A stretch of 28,026 bases of DNA from a virus. Both the position numbers and the translations under genes were made by a program. The stretch is taken from positions 1 to 28,026 of IMG/VR virus record IMGVR_UViG_3300027882_000013, one strand, 5' to 3'. Positions 1 through 7,460 of the stretch are shown in pieces. Each line of letters begins with the position of its first letter. Position 1 is the first letter of the stretch. The notes under the pieces were generated by a model that worked only from the letters and a program-made list of their open reading frames with translations, was not told where the DNA came from and made no database searches.

Positions 1-1
1 C

Positions 2-853
2 GGCGCCGAGTTCGAAAAACACGCCGTCCTCGAGTTGAAAAAGGCCTGGATCTGTCCAAATCCGCCCTGTGCCGATCGCCAACTCGCGGCTGGGATGTAC
101 GTCAACAAAAAACTCGTGTACCTCCCATTGCCGCGACAAACCGAGCTCCACGAAGCCATCCTGAGCGGGCAGTACGAAAAGATTCTCTACGGCGGAGCGC
201 TCGGCGGCGGCAAAAGCGAGGCGCTGCGGTGGGAGTCCTACCATCTCTGCCAGACGCACAAGAAATTCGCGGTCCTGATCCTACGCCGCACGATCGAAGA
301 GCTGAAAAAGCACCACATCATGAAGGCGATCGGGGAAGCCGACACGGTGAATGCGCGTTGGCTCGCCCAAGAAAAGCGATTGGAATTTGACAACAACTCG
401 TATGTGCAGATGGGGCATTGTCAGCACCCGAGTGACGTGAAAATCTGGCTGGGCCTCGCGTACGACCTGATCGTCTTCGATGAGTTGGTAACGTTTGAAG
501 AAGACATGTTCGTGCGCATCTCCTCGCGCGCTGGCCGCGAAGACAATGACGATGGCTGGGAGGGCATGATTCTCGCCGGCACTAATCCAGGGAGCGGGCC
601 GTGGATTCAAGACCTGTTCATGACGAAGACGCGCGATCCCATCGAATATCCCGACTACAACCCAGATGCCTATCTGTACCTGCCCGCCATCCTTGACGAC
701 AATCCGTTTGTCAGAAAGACGTACGTGAAGTTCCTCGCGGATCTGCCGAAAGAAGTCCGCGAAGCGTATCGGTGGGGACGCTGGGATCGCTTTCCGATGC
801 AATTTTTCCCGGGTTTCGATCGAACGCTCCATGTCGTGAAACACGCCGCATGA
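2..853 (+). CDS. terL: Terminase large subunit, ATPase domain (5' partial)
   Basis: This is the DNA-packaging motor ATPase, which pumps phage DNA into the procapsid through the portal. Counting from the TTG at 35, the Walker A motif GGALGGGKS lies at residues 53-61, LILRRT at 81-86, Walker B LIVFDE at 145-150 and the coupling motif AGTNP at 181-185. The frame is open to the window edge, so the true start probably lies upstream; an internal ATG at 95 is possible but has no clear ribosome site. The protein stops just after the ATPase domain (GRWDRF..FFPGFDRTLHVV), where a normal terminase of about 450-500 residues would continue into its nuclease domain. That domain follows in the next ORF, overlapping by ATGA. 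The ATPase assignment is firm. Confidence 0.93.
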   Translation, partial: GAEFEKHAVLELKKAWICPNPPCADRQLAAGMYVNKKLVYLPLPRQTELHEAILSGQYEKILYGGALGGGKSEALRWESYHLCQTHKKFAVLILRRTIEELKKHHIMKAIGEADTVNARWLAQEKRLEFDNNSYVQMGHCQHPSDVKIWLGLAYDLIVFDELVTFEEDMFVRISSRAGREDNDDGWEGMILAGTNPGSGPWIQDLFMTKTRDPIEYPDYNPDAYLYLPAILDDNPFVRKTYVKFLADLPKEVREAYRWGRWDRFPMQFFPGFDRTLHVVKHAA

Positions 854-1506
854 TCACGCGCTCCACCTATTTCCGATCGTTGCAATTTGGCTACGCGGCG
901 CCGACCGGGCAGCACGCCGGCGTCTGTCTCTGGTTTAGGGTCAAGCCGAATCACTACGTCAACGTGATCAGTGAACTCGCGTTCACGCACGTGCTTGAAA
1001 TAGACCTCTGCGCGCAAATTCATCAACGCGATCGAGCGCTCTGTCTGACTGAGAATCGCATCGCGTACACCGTGGCGAACGAAGAGTGTTTCCAGAAAAT
1101 CAGGAAGGAGACGCGCGGATTTATCGGGCAAAGTATCGCGGAGACGTTCGCGTTGAACGGCGTGCCGCTCGTGCAGGCGGATCCCGACACGTTCAACGGC
1201 TGGCAACGCGTACGCGGATTTTTGCGGCCGGCGCCCGATGGCGTGCCCTGGCTGACGATCGATTCGACGTGCGAGCACTTGATTCGCGGACTGGCGAGCG
1301 GGTTGAGCGATGACACGCACGCGGACGAACTCGCGACGTACAGCCCGGCGCTCCACGCGTTGCGGTTTGCGGTGATGAGTCAACCGGCGCCTGAGATGGT
1401 GATTGCGAACGAGCCGCCGCCACCTGGAACGCCAGCGGCGCGTGTGGCCGAATTGATGGCGGAAGGCAACATGGGCGACGGACGACGCTTCGGTGAGGCC
1501 CGCTGA
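850..1506 (+). CDS. terL: Terminase large subunit, separate nuclease domain (probably catalytically impaired)
   Basis: This 218-residue ORF carries the C-terminal RNase H-like nuclease half of the large terminase. Family landmarks in order are RSLQFGYAAPTG (9-20), YTVANEECF (73-81), the NGWQRVRGFL block (116-125), the TIDSTCEHLIRGL block (137-149) and ALHALRFAVMS (167-177). The ATG at 850 overlaps the stop of the ATPase ORF, so coupled re-initiation is likely. The same frame stays open back to 772, so a -1 frameshift is an alternative. Where I expect the metal-binding acids of the family (DxGY, TVADP, DHxxDALRY), this protein has Q12, N77 and S165-P166/H169. All three acidic positions therefore look replaced. 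Family membership is well supported; loss of nuclease activity is inference from remembered motifs. Confidence 0.82.
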   Translation: MITRSTYFRSLQFGYAAPTGQHAGVCLWFRVKPNHYVNVISELAFTHVLEIDLCAQIHQRDRALCLTENRIAYTVANEECFQKIRKETRGFIGQSIAETFALNGVPLVQADPDTFNGWQRVRGFLRPAPDGVPWLTIDSTCEHLIRGLASGLSDDTHADELATYSPALHALRFAVMSQPAPEMVIANEPPPPGTPAARVAELMAEGNMGDGRRFGEAR

Positions 1507-1712
1507 TGACGATCTGGAAACTGCTCATCGTCTACCCGTATCCACGGTCCGCCAAGGATGAGCATGTGTTTATCGGCCGTGATTATCGCGAGGAAGGCGA
1601 AGCGCGATTAGCTGGCAGCGTCTTGAAAACAGTTTTAACCAGTTGCCTTGTGACCGTCGAATCCGCTGACGCGCCAGCGGAATATTTTGAATCCATCCCG
1701 AAGGCTAGCTGA
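1506..1712 (+). CDS. Small hypothetical protein
   Basis: A 68-residue protein of unknown function. Its ATG overlaps the terminase stop in a TGATG junction, and its own stop overlaps the next start in the same way, so it is embedded in the packaging operon and probably translated by re-initiation. The sequence has an N-terminal beta-like stretch (MTIWKLLIVYPYP), a charged middle and no membrane segment or cysteine pair. I do not recognise the family. Being encoded between the terminase and portal is compatible with a packaging or early head-assembly role, but nothing in the sequence shows this. Confidence 0.6.
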   Translation: MTIWKLLIVYPYPRSAKDEHVFIGRDYREEGEARLAGSVLKTVLTSCLVTVESADAPAEYFESIPKAS

Positions 1713-1921
1713 TGACGAAGGCGAAACGGCCGCCGAATACGACTATCGATGGGAAACTCGCGTGCGCGTTCGGCGAGCTGTGGATCGGTCCGCATCCGTT
1801 ATGTCGAGCAGAGACGGCGCGGATCTGTGGTAGTTCGATTGAGGAGGTACCAGACCACGATCTCTCACATCTCAAGACGATCAGCGCGGCTGACCAACTC
1901 GATCTGTTCGGAGCCCGCTGA
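1712..1921 (+). CDS. Small hypothetical protein
   Basis: A 69-residue protein of unknown function placed directly before the portal gene. It starts in a TGATG junction with the preceding gene and ends in another TGATG junction with the portal gene, so the three ORFs are tightly coupled. It has a basic N terminus (MTKAKRPP), two cysteines too far apart to form an obvious zinc knuckle, and an acidic, leucine-containing C terminus. An overlapping ORF in another frame (1749-1937) is less likely because it breaks the junction pattern. No family is recognised. Confidence 0.6.
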   Translation: MTKAKRPPNTTIDGKLACAFGELWIGPHPLCRAETARICGSSIEEVPDHDLSHLKTISAADQLDLFGAR

Positions 1922-3987
1922 TGGCGTACGGACTTGAGGGATCGCCGTCAAATCAGCAAGACCTCCCGATGTCTCCCGAGGAGACAAAAAGTTGGTGGGG
2001 ACGGATTGAATTGGATCGTCAGCGTCGAAAGAGGGAATCAGATCGTTGGAGAACCTACCTCGCCAATTATTTTCCTCCAGAGAATGCCGGCAACTCAATC
2101 AACAGTAACCTCCACTTTCGGAACACCGAACAGAAAAAAGCGCTCTTGTGGGCCCGCCTCCCCGAACTGATCCTCACGCCCCGTGAACCACTCGCGAATC
2201 TCATGGATCCGCAGACGGGCCAGCCGGCCGATGGCGACACCATTGCCGATCTGAAACGCGCCGTCCTCGCCGAAAAGTTGGACGAGGCGAATGCCGACCT
2301 GATGGTCAACGAGGCGTTGTTCGATGTCTTCCAAACCTCGGGGATCGGGTGGACGAAAATCTGCTATCAGTCGGATGTCGCGTATCCGCCCGCTGACGCC
2401 CCGACGACCCCGACGCCGCAGCCTGGGGCGATTCTGCAGCTCGGCACGCCCCCCGTTCCGGCCCCGCAACCGGTCGTGGTGAATGAACGCTGGCGGTGGT
2501 ACCGCTTCTCCGCGGAGAAAGGCTTGCTGCCTTCTGATTTCCATTCGACGAATTTCGATGAGGCGCCCTATCTCGCCATGGAATTCGTGGAGCCGCTGAC
2601 GGAACAAGCGCGGCGCAGTTACAACCTCCCGGCGGATTTCACGGGCACGGTCTCGCGCGATGAGATGCTCTCGACCTCTGAACGCGATCGGGCGCTTGAG
2701 GGCACGGGGAAAAGGGCGCTCATTAAAGGCGTGGAAATCTGGCCCTACGCCTGTTACTTCGACCCGACGATCGCGAACTCGCAGGTGATGCGGCGACTCG
2801 TGCTGGTCGAGGGATTGAAGGATCGGCCCGCGATCTATCGCAACTCGCCGTACCAGACGATTGGACCCGATGGCCGGCTCTCGAAAGAATCCCTGATCGG
2901 GAATCCCTTGCATCCGCTCGTGCTCCGCGTGGCGTCCGACACCGCGTATGTGCCTCCTGATGCGGCGTTTACGGATCCCCTGGTGCGGATCAAGAACACC
3001 GACATGAATCGGGACATCAAACGGAAAGATGCGAACATCCCGCGCTTCGTGCATCCGGTGTCAGCGTCCCAAGCGATCGATCGGCTCAAGAACATGGACA
3101 CGGGGCAAGGCGTCGCCGTCGATGACGCGACCTTTCTGCGGTTCCCGACGCTGATCAAAGAAATCCCGCATCTCACCGAAGCGCAATCGGATGTCGCGTC
3201 CGATCAGGAACTCGATCGCGCGATTCAGGAAACGCTCGGCATCGGGGCGAATCAGGCCGGCGCGTACAACCGCACGGTCCATTCCGCGACCGAAGTGGCG
3301 ACCGTGCAAGCGAATGTCTCGGCGCGACAGAAAAAAGAACAGAGCGATTTGCTACGGTGGTTCCTCAAGGGTGCTCAGAAATTTGATGCCCTCCTCATGC
3401 AATTTCTGACACAACCTGGGTACGTGGATCTGGTCGGCCAGGACGGGGCGCGCGTCCTGACGGCGTACACGAATGCCCATCTCCGCGTCAATTGCGCCTA
3501 TGAGGCGCATCCGGATTCGCAGCTCACGATGGACGTGGCGACGTTGCGCAAGGAATTCACGGACTTCGTGAATTTCATGGCGAAGAGTGGCTGGATCGAT
3601 TTGGGGTTTGTGGCGCGGCGCGGCGCCTTGTTGTTCGGATTCAATCCGAGTCGCACGGTGCGCGCCCCCCAACCCCCACCTCCTCCACCGCCTCCGCATC
3701 CGAATGTGTCGCTCGCGTTGAAAGCGACGGACCTCGCAATGCCCGAAGTCCAGGTCGTACTTAAACAACTAGGAATTCAACTCCCGCCGACGCCCTCGCC
3801 TGAACTCACAATCGCATTAGCCCAGGAACGCGCGAAACAGCAGCCGCATGGCGGGGCGGCGAACAAAGCGGATCTGGTCGAGAAGCATCAGGCGGCGATC
3901 ACGGGGCAACAGCCGGGGGCGCCACCGATCGCGCCTGTACCGCAGCAACCGCAAATTCCACCCGTCAGCGCGCAGATGGTTCAATGA
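1921..3987 (+). CDS. Portal protein
   Basis: At 688 residues this is the right size and place for a podovirus-type portal, the ring at one capsid vertex through which DNA enters and leaves and on which the terminase docks. The N terminus is rich in charged helices (residues about 18-50), followed by an ALLWARLPELILTP segment typical of portals that bind diverse membrane-free head complexes. A long mixed core with many aromatic residues follows. Near residue 580 there is a proline-rich hinge (a run of eight prolines), and the C terminus is Gln/Pro-rich, as expected for a flexible barrel or crown extension. It lies directly after the terminase and upstream of scaffold and capsid genes. Assignment rests on size, composition and gene order. 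Confidence 0.85.
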   Translation: MAYGLEGSPSNQQDLPMSPEETKSWWGRIELDRQRRKRESDRWRTYLANYFPPENAGNSINSNLHFRNTEQKKALLWARLPELILTPREPLANLMDPQTGQPADGDTIADLKRAVLAEKLDEANADLMVNEALFDVFQTSGIGWTKICYQSDVAYPPADAPTTPTPQPGAILQLGTPPVPAPQPVVVNERWRWYRFSAEKGLLPSDFHSTNFDEAPYLAMEFVEPLTEQARRSYNLPADFTGTVSRDEMLSTSERDRALEGTGKRALIKGVEIWPYACYFDPTIANSQVMRRLVLVEGLKDRPAIYRNSPYQTIGPDGRLSKESLIGNPLHPLVLRVASDTAYVPPDAAFTDPLVRIKNTDMNRDIKRKDANIPRFVHPVSASQAIDRLKNMDTGQGVAVDDATFLRFPTLIKEIPHLTEAQSDVASDQELDRAIQETLGIGANQAGAYNRTVHSATEVATVQANVSARQKKEQSDLLRWFLKGAQKFDALLMQFLTQPGYVDLVGQDGARVLTAYTNAHLRVNCAYEAHPDSQLTMDVATLRKEFTDFVNFMAKSGWIDLGFVARRGALLFGFNPSRTVRAPQPPPPPPPPHPNVSLALKATDLAMPEVQVVLKQLGIQLPPTPSPELTIALAQERAKQQPHGGAANKADLVEKHQAAITGQQPGAPPIAPVPQQPQIPPVSAQMVQ

Positions 3988-4214
3988 AGTCCGTACGTGA
4001 CATGACGGATGACGAACTTGTGGCAGCATCGGAAGAGGTCGCGCTTGCTGCGGGGCGAGAACAAGTCGCGAATGACACGCTCGATAAATCCAACGAGCAA
4101 TTACTAGCCGATATACGGCGACGTACGGCTGCCGGTCAGTCAGTCCGTTTTATCGCGCAGACGTTGGCCACGTCTGAACATGTCGTGAGATTCGCCCTAG
4201 TGACTGGGAGATGA
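3984..4214 (+). CDS. Small helix-turn-helix-like protein
   Basis: A 76-residue protein whose ATG overlaps the portal stop (ATGA), so it is translationally coupled to the portal. The N-terminal half is acidic and helical. The C-terminal half (about residues 45-74) reads RRRTAAGQSVRFIAQTLATS followed by EHVVRFAL, which has the spacing of a helix-turn-helix as seen in resolvase-like and small-terminase-like proteins. It could bind DNA. A small terminase role is conceivable, since no other candidate is visible in this window, but it would be unusually short and unusually placed. The function is unproven. Confidence 0.62.
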   Translation: MKSVRDMTDDELVAASEEVALAAGREQVANDTLDKSNEQLLADIRRRTAAGQSVRFIAQTLATSEHVVRFALVTGR

Positions 4215-4217
4215 AAA

Positions 4218-4421
4218 ATGCCCGCCTTCCTCGAAGACAAGTTGAAAGCCCGCTACGGCGCCGACAGCGCGGTCCCGTTCAAGATCATGAATTCCATCGG
4301 GGCCATGCGAGGCAATCAGGAGACGCCATTGGGTCGCCATATGCAGATGAAACATGAACGGGATGCTGCGTTGCGGAGCACGATCCGGTCGCGCGTCAGC
4401 AAGATGGCGGGCCGACCCTGA
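4218..4421 (+). CDS. Small hypothetical protein, head-operon type
   Basis: A 67-residue basic protein that begins MPAFLEDKLKARYG and ends in a lysine/arginine-rich helix. A purine-rich GGGAGATGAAAA stretch lies just upstream of the ATG at 4218. Its stop is separated by a single base from the ATG of the next gene. Short basic proteins with this kind of N terminus occur near portal genes in tailed phages, but I cannot name a function. It may bind nucleic acid because of its high positive charge, which is inference. Confidence 0.62.
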   Translation: MPAFLEDKLKARYGADSAVPFKIMNSIGAMRGNQETPLGRHMQMKHERDAALRSTIRSRVSKMAGRP

Positions 4422-4422
4422 A

Positions 4423-4857
4423 ATGCCCACGTACGACCGGATTTGTAAGGCGTGTAGCTGGATCACGCTGGATTGCTTGGAACCAGTCCAGACAAATGAT
4501 CCGCCGTGTCCTAACTGTGGAGCGCCGATGTATCGCGCGTGGGTCACCAAGCCGCCGAACGTCGTGGGCGACGAAATCGACCTCGTTTCTCACAACGGGG
4601 AAAAGCACCCGATGCGCTTCCGGTCTCGCGCGGATCATCGGCGCTGGCTCAAGGAGAAGGGGTACCGCATCAAAGACGACGCGTCCGGCCATAGCTCGAC
4701 GGGCGGCGTCCAGTGGCTGAAGGATGCGGAAGTCCTGGCGACCCGGAACGGCGCGGCCCGCGGGGAAGTTGTGGTGGATGATCCCCTGCATGTGACGTTC
4801 ACGGCCGGGGAATTGACCCCGGCTGAGGTGGAGGAATATCGACGACGAAATCGGTAA
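4423..4857 (+). CDS. FmdB-like zinc-ribbon protein
   Basis: A 144-residue protein starting MPTYDRIC, with cysteines at 8, 11, 29 and 32 (CxxC...CPNC). This matches the layout of FmdB-type zinc ribbons, which begin MPTYEYxC. The remainder is charged and helical, with an ADHRRWLKEKGYR segment and a TPAEVEEYRRRNR tail. Such ribbons are common small proteins in phage head operons and probably bind nucleic acid or protein. I chose the ATG at 4423 because it starts the ribbon and abuts the preceding stop; an in-frame ATG at 4354 lies inside the previous gene. The zinc-binding call is firm, the biological role unknown. Confidence 0.78.
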   Translation: MPTYDRICKACSWITLDCLEPVQTNDPPCPNCGAPMYRAWVTKPPNVVGDEIDLVSHNGEKHPMRFRSRADHRRWLKEKGYRIKDDASGHSSTGGVQWLKDAEVLATRNGAARGEVVVDDPLHVTFTAGELTPAEVEEYRRRNR

Positions 4858-4878
4858 GTGGGTGTAGAGTGGCGCAAT

Positions 4879-5154
4879 ATGCCGCCGCGCCGGCCGGCAA
4901 AACCCAAGGCTGAGATTCAGACACAGACGTTGCTCGGTCCCACGGTGTGGACACTGGACCAACGAGTCGCCTCGCTTGAAACGATCGTGGAGCTCCTGAT
5001 GAAGACCGTCGCAGATTTGACGAAAGCCCTGGAAGCCCTCCATGAGGTGATCGGGAAATTGCCACCCCATGTCATGACGCAAGCGGAACTCGATGCGGCC
5101 GTCGATGGCGTCGTGGCCGCAACGGCCGCGGTGCTCGCCAAAACCCCGGCCTGA
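4879..5154 (+). CDS. Small coiled-coil protein
   Basis: A protein of about 91 residues with a basic, proline-rich N terminus (MPPRRPAKPKAE). Heptad-like leucines and valines follow in the middle (RVASLETIVELLMKTVADL and following), consistent with a coiled coil that oligomerises. The C terminus is alanine-rich. The ATG at 4879 sits downstream of GTAGAGTGG; a GTG at 4858 in the same frame would add seven residues and is the alternative. It is followed after two bases by the next gene. No family is recognised; a structural or scaffolding accessory is possible. Confidence 0.6.
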   Translation: MPPRRPAKPKAEIQTQTLLGPTVWTLDQRVASLETIVELLMKTVADLTKALEALHEVIGKLPPHVMTQAELDAAVDGVVAATAAVLAKTPA

Positions 5155-5156
5155 AT

Positions 5157-5549
5157 ATGCGGACGCGCTTGGAACGTCTCGGCTTGCGCGGCGACGACAA
5201 GATGACGATCCGACTCTTGCGTCTCCGACGGGATGCCGCCGCGTGGCGTCCGCGCTGGCGCTATGAACAGCCGCCGCAAACGATCCGCGAATTGCTCACG
5301 GATGCCGAACTGCGCCATGAAGGTCACGAAGAGACTCCGATCTATCGGGAACTTTATCGCACGACCTGTACGCCCGACGCCGAATGGCAGCGGGGCAAAC
5401 TGGAAGCGCTCCGCTACAAATGGCGGTATCGGCACGTCACGCACGTGATGCAGACTCTCGCGGACAATTGGCCGAACGTCCTCGCGGCGGCGCTGTGGGC
5501 CTATGCCGTGCTCATCGTGTGGATTCATGTTCGGTGGATGTTGCGATGA
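5157..5549 (+). CDS. Small tail-anchored membrane protein
   Basis: A 130-residue protein with a highly basic N-terminal two-thirds (RLRRDAAAWRPRWRY) and one hydrophobic segment near the C terminus (about 105-125, NVLAAALWAYAVLIVWIHV), ending in WMLR. It is therefore predicted to be anchored in the inner membrane by its tail, with the basic part in the cytoplasm. Its stop overlaps the next ATG (ATGA). A single helix at the C terminus is not a typical holin arrangement and no endolysin is visible nearby, so a lysis role is only a possibility. Confidence 0.65.
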   Translation: MRTRLERLGLRGDDKMTIRLLRLRRDAAAWRPRWRYEQPPQTIRELLTDAELRHEGHEETPIYRELYRTTCTPDAEWQRGKLEALRYKWRYRHVTHVMQTLADNWPNVLAAALWAYAVLIVWIHVRWMLR

Positions 5550-5818
5550 CCACCCCGCTCGAACGCGGCGATCTCGGTGACGACGATCTCTGTCCGTATT
5601 GCGAACAGCCGCAAGCGGACTTTTCGCTCATCTATTTTCGACAGCGACCCGTCTGTGCGAGCTGTGCGCCGATTTTGAGTAATTTGCGACGTGAACGGCG
5701 TCGTGCTGCCAAAGAGACACATGGGGCCGTTGTCATTCGTGGACCTGATCAGGCGTCCGACACGCCGAACCGAAAACCGGGGACCGCCGCCAATGGGTCA
5801 GGGCCGTGGGTGGAGTAA
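5546..5818 (+). CDS. Small double-CxxC zinc-finger protein
   Basis: A 90-residue protein with CPYC at 16-19 and CASC at 37-40, a four-cysteine zinc knuckle separated by about 17 residues. A basic helix (LRRERRRAAK) and a low-complexity Pro/Gly tail follow. The start is the ATG of an ATGA overlap with the membrane-protein gene. The same frame is open further upstream, but only as an overlap with real coding sequence. It resembles the many short zinc-ribbon proteins in this block and may bind nucleic acid. No exact family is recognised. Confidence 0.65.
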   Translation: MTTPLERGDLGDDDLCPYCEQPQADFSLIYFRQRPVCASCAPILSNLRRERRRAAKETHGAVVIRGPDQASDTPNRKPGTAANGSGPWVE

Positions 5819-6090
5819 TGAAGCGCCGTGATTTTCTCGCGCGCCTCGGCACTATTCCGCTCAGCGCGTTCGTCTTGTCTCAGACCACCAGTGAGCCATC
5901 GCCCGAGCATCAAGTCGGGGCGCTGGCCATTGGTCCTGATGGCCGCCGCTATCGGTACTACCGCGCAGACCGGCGACTCTCTGAAGGTCATCTCTGTGAG
6001 CGCGAGGATGGGACAATCCTTGGCGTGGCGATTTCGCGGATGGAAAAAGGACAGTACGGCTGGATTCAAACATCCGGCCGAAAGTGGTGA
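5818..6090 (+). CDS. Tat-like signal peptide fused to a decoration-protein-like domain
   Basis: A 90-residue protein. It opens with MKRRDFLARLG, a near-textbook twin-arginine motif, then a short hydrophobic stretch (GTIPLSAFVL). The remainder resembles the phage's own decoration proteins at two places. DGRRYRYYR (41-49) parallels DGRAFRYVL of the 10351 gene, and LGVAISRMEKGQYGWIQTSG (68-87) parallels AGVACYPIAVTQYGWLQTWG. It is as if the central ~110 residues of a decoration protein were removed. The start is the ATG in the TAATG junction; a GTG at 5806 is in frame but breaks the RR motif context. Whether it is exported or ends up on the virion cannot be told from sequence. Confidence 0.7.
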   Translation: MKRRDFLARLGTIPLSAFVLSQTTSEPSPEHQVGALAIGPDGRRYRYYRADRRLSEGHLCEREDGTILGVAISRMEKGQYGWIQTSGRKW

Positions 6091-6422
6091 TGCCGAAGCC
6101 GAGCCCAGCCATCTGGACGCCCAACGGGATCGTGAATCTCGACGGGAAACCCTCGACGACACGGCAGCGTGTGGAACTCCGTCCAGGTCTTGTAGAGTGG
6201 CTGCGTCAGATGAACGATTTCGCCGCGCACTTTCAGCTCGGCCTCCATTGCAGCAAATGCGGCGCGGATGTCATCGGCAAAAACGCGGATACCGATCGCG
6301 TCTTTTCGGCAGCGTGTGGCTGTCGAGAATTTGTGGGCCTGAATCGGGAGTACCGGGAACCGACTGCCGCGGAAGCCTTCTATGAAGCCGTGCAGGATTA
6401 CGATCCCAAGAGAGTCTCATGA
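6090..6422 (+). CDS. Small zinc-binding hypothetical protein
   Basis: A 110-residue protein starting in a TGATG junction with the preceding gene. It contains CSKC at 54-57 and CGC at 76-78, a likely four-cysteine zinc site. Before it is a helical segment (RPGLVEWLRQMNDFAAHF) and after it a charged C-terminal helix (TAAEAFYEAVQDYD). An in-frame GTG at 6084 is the alternative start. No family is recognised. It is one of several zinc-ribbon proteins clustered between the portal and scaffold genes. Confidence 0.62.
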   Translation: MPKPSPAIWTPNGIVNLDGKPSTTRQRVELRPGLVEWLRQMNDFAAHFQLGLHCSKCGADVIGKNADTDRVFSAACGCREFVGLNREYREPTAAEAFYEAVQDYDPKRVS

Positions 6423-6559
6423 CGCCTGATTCGCGCGAACGTGATCGATTGAATCGTTGGTTGTGCGTCACACCCATTCGCGACGGCATGGCGCCCGATT
6501 CGTCGTGGTCATGGTCTGATATCTGTTGGTGGTTCACTCGAAATCTGCATTCATCATGA
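6419..6559 (+). CDS. Very small hypothetical protein (46 aa)
   Basis: A 46-residue ORF that is easy to miss. It is supported by position: its ATG overlaps the preceding stop (ATGA at 6419-6422) and its TGA overlaps the next ATG (6556-6559), exactly the coupling pattern of the neighbours. The peptide begins MTPDSRERDRLNRWLC and is rich in tryptophan towards the end (SSWSWSDICWWFTR). The MTPxx start is shared with two neighbouring small genes at 6907 and 7278. The function is unknown; the tryptophan-rich end could associate with membranes or proteins. Confidence 0.5.
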   Translation: MTPDSRERDRLNRWLCVTPIRDGMAPDSSWSWSDICWWFTRNLHSS

Positions 6560-6735
6560 AACGCCGTGGATTTCTCAGTCGTCTGCTCGGCGTCGCCATT
6601 GCGCCAGCCATCACGCGCCTCACGCCAGAGCCGGCACCCGTACAACAACCGTTCAAGATCTATGAAGACGAACATGGATATGTGACGCACATCACCGCGA
6701 CCAGCGCCTGTTTCTATCTCAAGAAAGTCTCATGA
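6556..6735 (+). CDS. Small protein with Tat-like signal peptide
   Basis: A 59-residue protein beginning MKRRGFLSRLLGVAIAPAIT, which has the RRxFL twin-arginine motif followed by a hydrophobic segment. The remainder (about 35 residues, PFKIYEDEHGYVTHITATSA then CFYLKKVS) is not recognised and does not clearly match a virion protein here. It starts in an ATGA overlap with the 46-residue ORF, and its stop overlaps the next start in the same way. It is the second of three such signal-bearing proteins in about 2 kb. Export by Tat, or simple membrane anchoring, is inferred only from the N terminus. Confidence 0.62.
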   Translation: MKRRGFLSRLLGVAIAPAITRLTPEPAPVQQPFKIYEDEHGYVTHITATSACFYLKKVS

Positions 6736-6920
6736 GCGAGATGGATTGGAAGGCGTTGCCGTCGGAGCCCGTCGTGATCGAGCCATCGACGGATGCACCG
6801 TGCGACCTGAACGATCTGGCGCGGAGGAAACTCGAGGCAATGCTCACCACAGCGATCCAGACACTGAATCGCGACTTGTTCACGGATGCCGATGACGACA
6901 AGGACTATGACGCCCGCTGA
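6732..6920 (+). CDS. Small acidic hypothetical protein
   Basis: A 62-residue acidic protein. The ATG lies in an ATGA overlap with the Tat-like gene before it. A helical region (DLNDLARRKLEAMLTTAIQT) is followed by an aspartate-rich tail (DADDDKDYD). There are no cysteine pairs or membrane segments. No family is recognised. Confidence 0.58.
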   Translation: MSEMDWKALPSEPVVIEPSTDAPCDLNDLARRKLEAMLTTAIQTLNRDLFTDADDDKDYDAR

Positions 6921-7281
6921 AGCGGATCCGTACATCGAACTCACCGAGTGGCAGCGACCGATCGATGAGCGCCTTGATGTCCAGAAGGCCATCGGGGGTC
7001 TCATCGTGGAGTGGCCGTCAGGCAAGCGCACCCTGGAGTTCTATGCGGGGGATGTCGTCATGAGCGACATTGAGGCCACGGCGGGTTTCGATATGCGATC
7101 ACATAAGACCGAACAACTGGTCAGAACGATGGCGAATTTTCGGCAGCGCGTCATACGCCATGGATATTTCATTCGCGACAAGCACCGAAAAAAGGCGCGG
7201 CGCATCGTGGCGCACGAATGGATACGCATATCCGCGGTGGCCTCCCCGCGTGACTTTTTCGACTGGAGAGCGCCGCAGTGA
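6907..7281 (+). CDS. Hypothetical protein
   Basis: A protein of about 124 residues with no recognised family. Its C-terminal half is strongly basic (FRQRVIRHGYFIRDKHRKKA), ending in DFFDWRAPQ. I chose the ATG at 6907, which gives the MTPAEAD start shared in style with neighbours and a 14-base overlap with the preceding gene. An in-frame ATG at 6886 would add seven residues. It overlaps the next gene by a GTGA junction. The basic half could bind nucleic acid, which is inference. Confidence 0.6.
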   Translation: MTPAEADPYIELTEWQRPIDERLDVQKAIGGLIVEWPSGKRTLEFYAGDVVMSDIEATAGFDMRSHKTEQLVRTMANFRQRVIRHGYFIRDKHRKKARRIVAHEWIRISAVASPRDFFDWRAPQ

Positions 7282-7460
7282 CGCCTGATGAAGCCATCAC
7301 GCACGCCGAGGAAGTCCTCAAGAGCCATCAGATGGCGAATGCCTCCTACATCGCCAATGGCCAACTGGCGGCCCATGCCCTGACCGCAGAAATTCTGATC
7401 GACATCGCGACGCAACTCCGAGACTTGCAGGAACCGGAACTCCCGCTCGAGGGCGTCTGA
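7278..7460 (+). CDS. Small helical hypothetical protein
   Basis: A 60-residue protein that starts with GTG in a GTGA overlap with the preceding stop. It is almost wholly helical by composition (EAITHAEEVLKSHQMANASY, then AEILIDIATQLRDLQ) and probably forms a helical hairpin or dimer. Its stop overlaps the ATG of the next small gene. No family is recognised. Confidence 0.58.
   Translation: MTPDEAITHAEEVLKSHQMANASYIANGQLAAHALTAEILIDIATQLRDLQEPELPLEGV

Noticed and set aside
800-850. Programmed -1 frameshift joining the two terminase ORFs
   Set aside because: No classical slippery heptamer in the correct frame was found in the overlap. The ATGA junction gives a simpler explanation by re-initiation.
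2095-3054. Long minus-strand ORF (319 codons) opposite the portal gene
   Set aside because: High GC content leaves long antisense frames open. The composition is Arg/His-rich, there is no ribosome site, and it lies wholly inside a well-supported gene.
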